Source: Chitinophagales bacterium (GTDB lineage Bacteria; Bacteroidota; Bacteroidia; Chitinophagales; UBA10324). Taken from it: a stretch of DNA of 5,856 bases. The stretch's first letter is position 1. Each line of letters starts with the position of its first letter. The notes beneath the pieces were generated by a model that had not been told where the DNA came from, searched no databases, and saw only the letters and a list, made by a program, of their open reading frames with translations. The stretch covers positions 1 through 5,856 of the forward strand of contig JAJAYG010000072.1 in the NCBI GenBank assembly GCA_026786335.1, in the 5' to 3' direction. The position numbers were made by a program, and so were the translations under genes. This document shows, piece after piece, positions 5,280 to 5,856 of this stretch.

Positions 5280-5856
5280 ATGTTATATCGCCTTTTCTTA
5301 AAACCAATTTTCTTTCTTCTAACCCCTGAAGCTGCACATGCTTATACGCTTATACTTTTAGCATTTGCGCTAAAAATTCCTGGTGGTGAATGGTTGCTTA
5401 GAAAATTTTTCTGTTCAACAAATAAAAAATTAGAGAAAGATGTTTTTGGAATTCATTTTCCAAATCAGATTGGATTAGCTGCAGGATTTGATAAAGACGG
5501 AAAACATTTGCGTGCAATGAGCACTTTAGGGTTTGGATTTATTGAGGTTGGAACAGTTACTCCACTGCCGCAACCCGGAAATGAAAAACCAAGATTATTC
5601 CGTTTACCAAAAGATGAAGCGCTCATTAACAGAATGGGGTTCAACAACCAAGGAGTTGATGTGCTGGCATCTCGGTTAAAAACTTTTCGTGCTGCAAAAC
5701 ATCATGCAATTGTAATCGGTGGCAACATCGGCAAGAATAAAATAACTCCCAATGAAACTGCAATTAATGATTATGAATATTGCTTTGAAAAACTTTTCGA
5801 CTGTGTAGATTATTTTGTAGTGAATGTGAGTTCACCCAATACTCCCGGCCTTCGCG
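5280..5856 (+). CDS. pyrD: Dihydroorotate dehydrogenase, quinone-dependent (class 2), 5' part (3' end cut by the window edge)
   Basis: It catalyses oxidation of dihydroorotate to orotate, the fourth step of pyrimidine synthesis, passing electrons through FMN to membrane quinone. The first 192 residues are visible, and the frame stays open to the window edge. The N-terminal helices (about 1-45, [23 protein letters not shown]...) are the membrane-associating, quinone-tunnel extension that distinguishes class 2 from cytosolic class 1 enzymes. FMN and substrate motifs follow: [10 protein letters not shown] (65-74, with K72), [14 protein letters not shown] (88-101), [14 protein letters not shown] (116-123), NIGKNK (149-154) and [11 protein letters not shown] (182-192). 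By alignment with E. coli PyrD, S185 is the catalytic base of class 2, where class 1 has Cys. The ATG at 5280 gives the expected N-terminus. It is divergent from rarA, with a -7-like box just upstream. Confidence 0.95.
   Translation, partial: MLYRLFLKPIFFLLTPEAAHAYTLILLAFALKIPGGEWLLRKFFCSTNKKLEKDVFGIHFPNQIGLAAGFDKDGKHLRAMSTLGFGFIEVGTVTPLPQPGNEKPRLFRLPKDEALINRMGFNNQGVDVLASRLKTFRAAKHHAIVIGGNIGKNKITPNETAINDYEYCFEKLFDCVDYFVVNVSSPNTPGLR

Noticed and set aside
5340..5355. Tandem 8-bp duplication GCTTATAC in pyrD
   Set aside because: It encodes an in-frame stretch of the N-terminal helix (AYTLIL) without disrupting the frame; short tandems like this are common.
5465..5647. A 60-codon minus-strand reading frame
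   Set aside because: It is the antisense shadow of pyrD, whose plus-strand product has all the class 2 motifs.

Overview
The window looks like a chromosomal segment of an AT-rich Gram-negative bacterium of the phylum Bacteroidota. The supporting evidence is an OmpA-family protein whose PD40-like tail leads into a carboxypeptidase-regulatory-like domain, KdsA (Kdo synthesis, hence LPS), quinone-type PyrD, a MauE/DoxX-thioredoxin fusion, a small CKKDY-type lipoprotein, and promoter-like TAnnTTTG boxes instead of TATAAT. A finer placement (for example Chitinophagales-like) would be a guess.

Layout from left to right. The 3' part of an OmpA-family gene runs on the plus strand and ends at 765. 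Its stop codon abuts the stop codon of a minus-strand gene for a membrane-bound MauE/DoxX-thioredoxin fusion (766-1686). Upstream of that gene is a strong minus-strand terminator (about 1705-1737), then a 70-residue Cys-rich lipoprotein gene (1757-1969) with its own good TTTG/TAnnTTTG promoter (2014-2043), then kdsA (2070-2885). A 315-bp non-coding stretch (2886-3200) carries a nested, roughly concentric inverted repeat built from four copies of a REP-like unit. Beyond it, on the minus strand, a UPF0173-type metallo-beta-lactamase-fold hydrolase (3201-3881) follows rarA (3919-5199, or to 5232) by 37 bp and is probably co-transcribed with it. Divergent from rarA, pyrD starts at 5280 and runs off the right edge.

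The genes are mostly housekeeping: outer-membrane anchoring to peptidoglycan (OmpA-like), LPS core synthesis (KdsA), replication-fork maintenance (RarA) and pyrimidine synthesis (PyrD). The lipoprotein and the MauE/DoxX-thioredoxin protein could be linked through envelope thiol chemistry, but this is inference. I see no phage, insertion sequence, CRISPR, tRNA, rRNA or defence system. The points most worth checking are the REP-like nested palindrome at 2927-3193 and the terminator that sits directly in front of the redox fusion gene.
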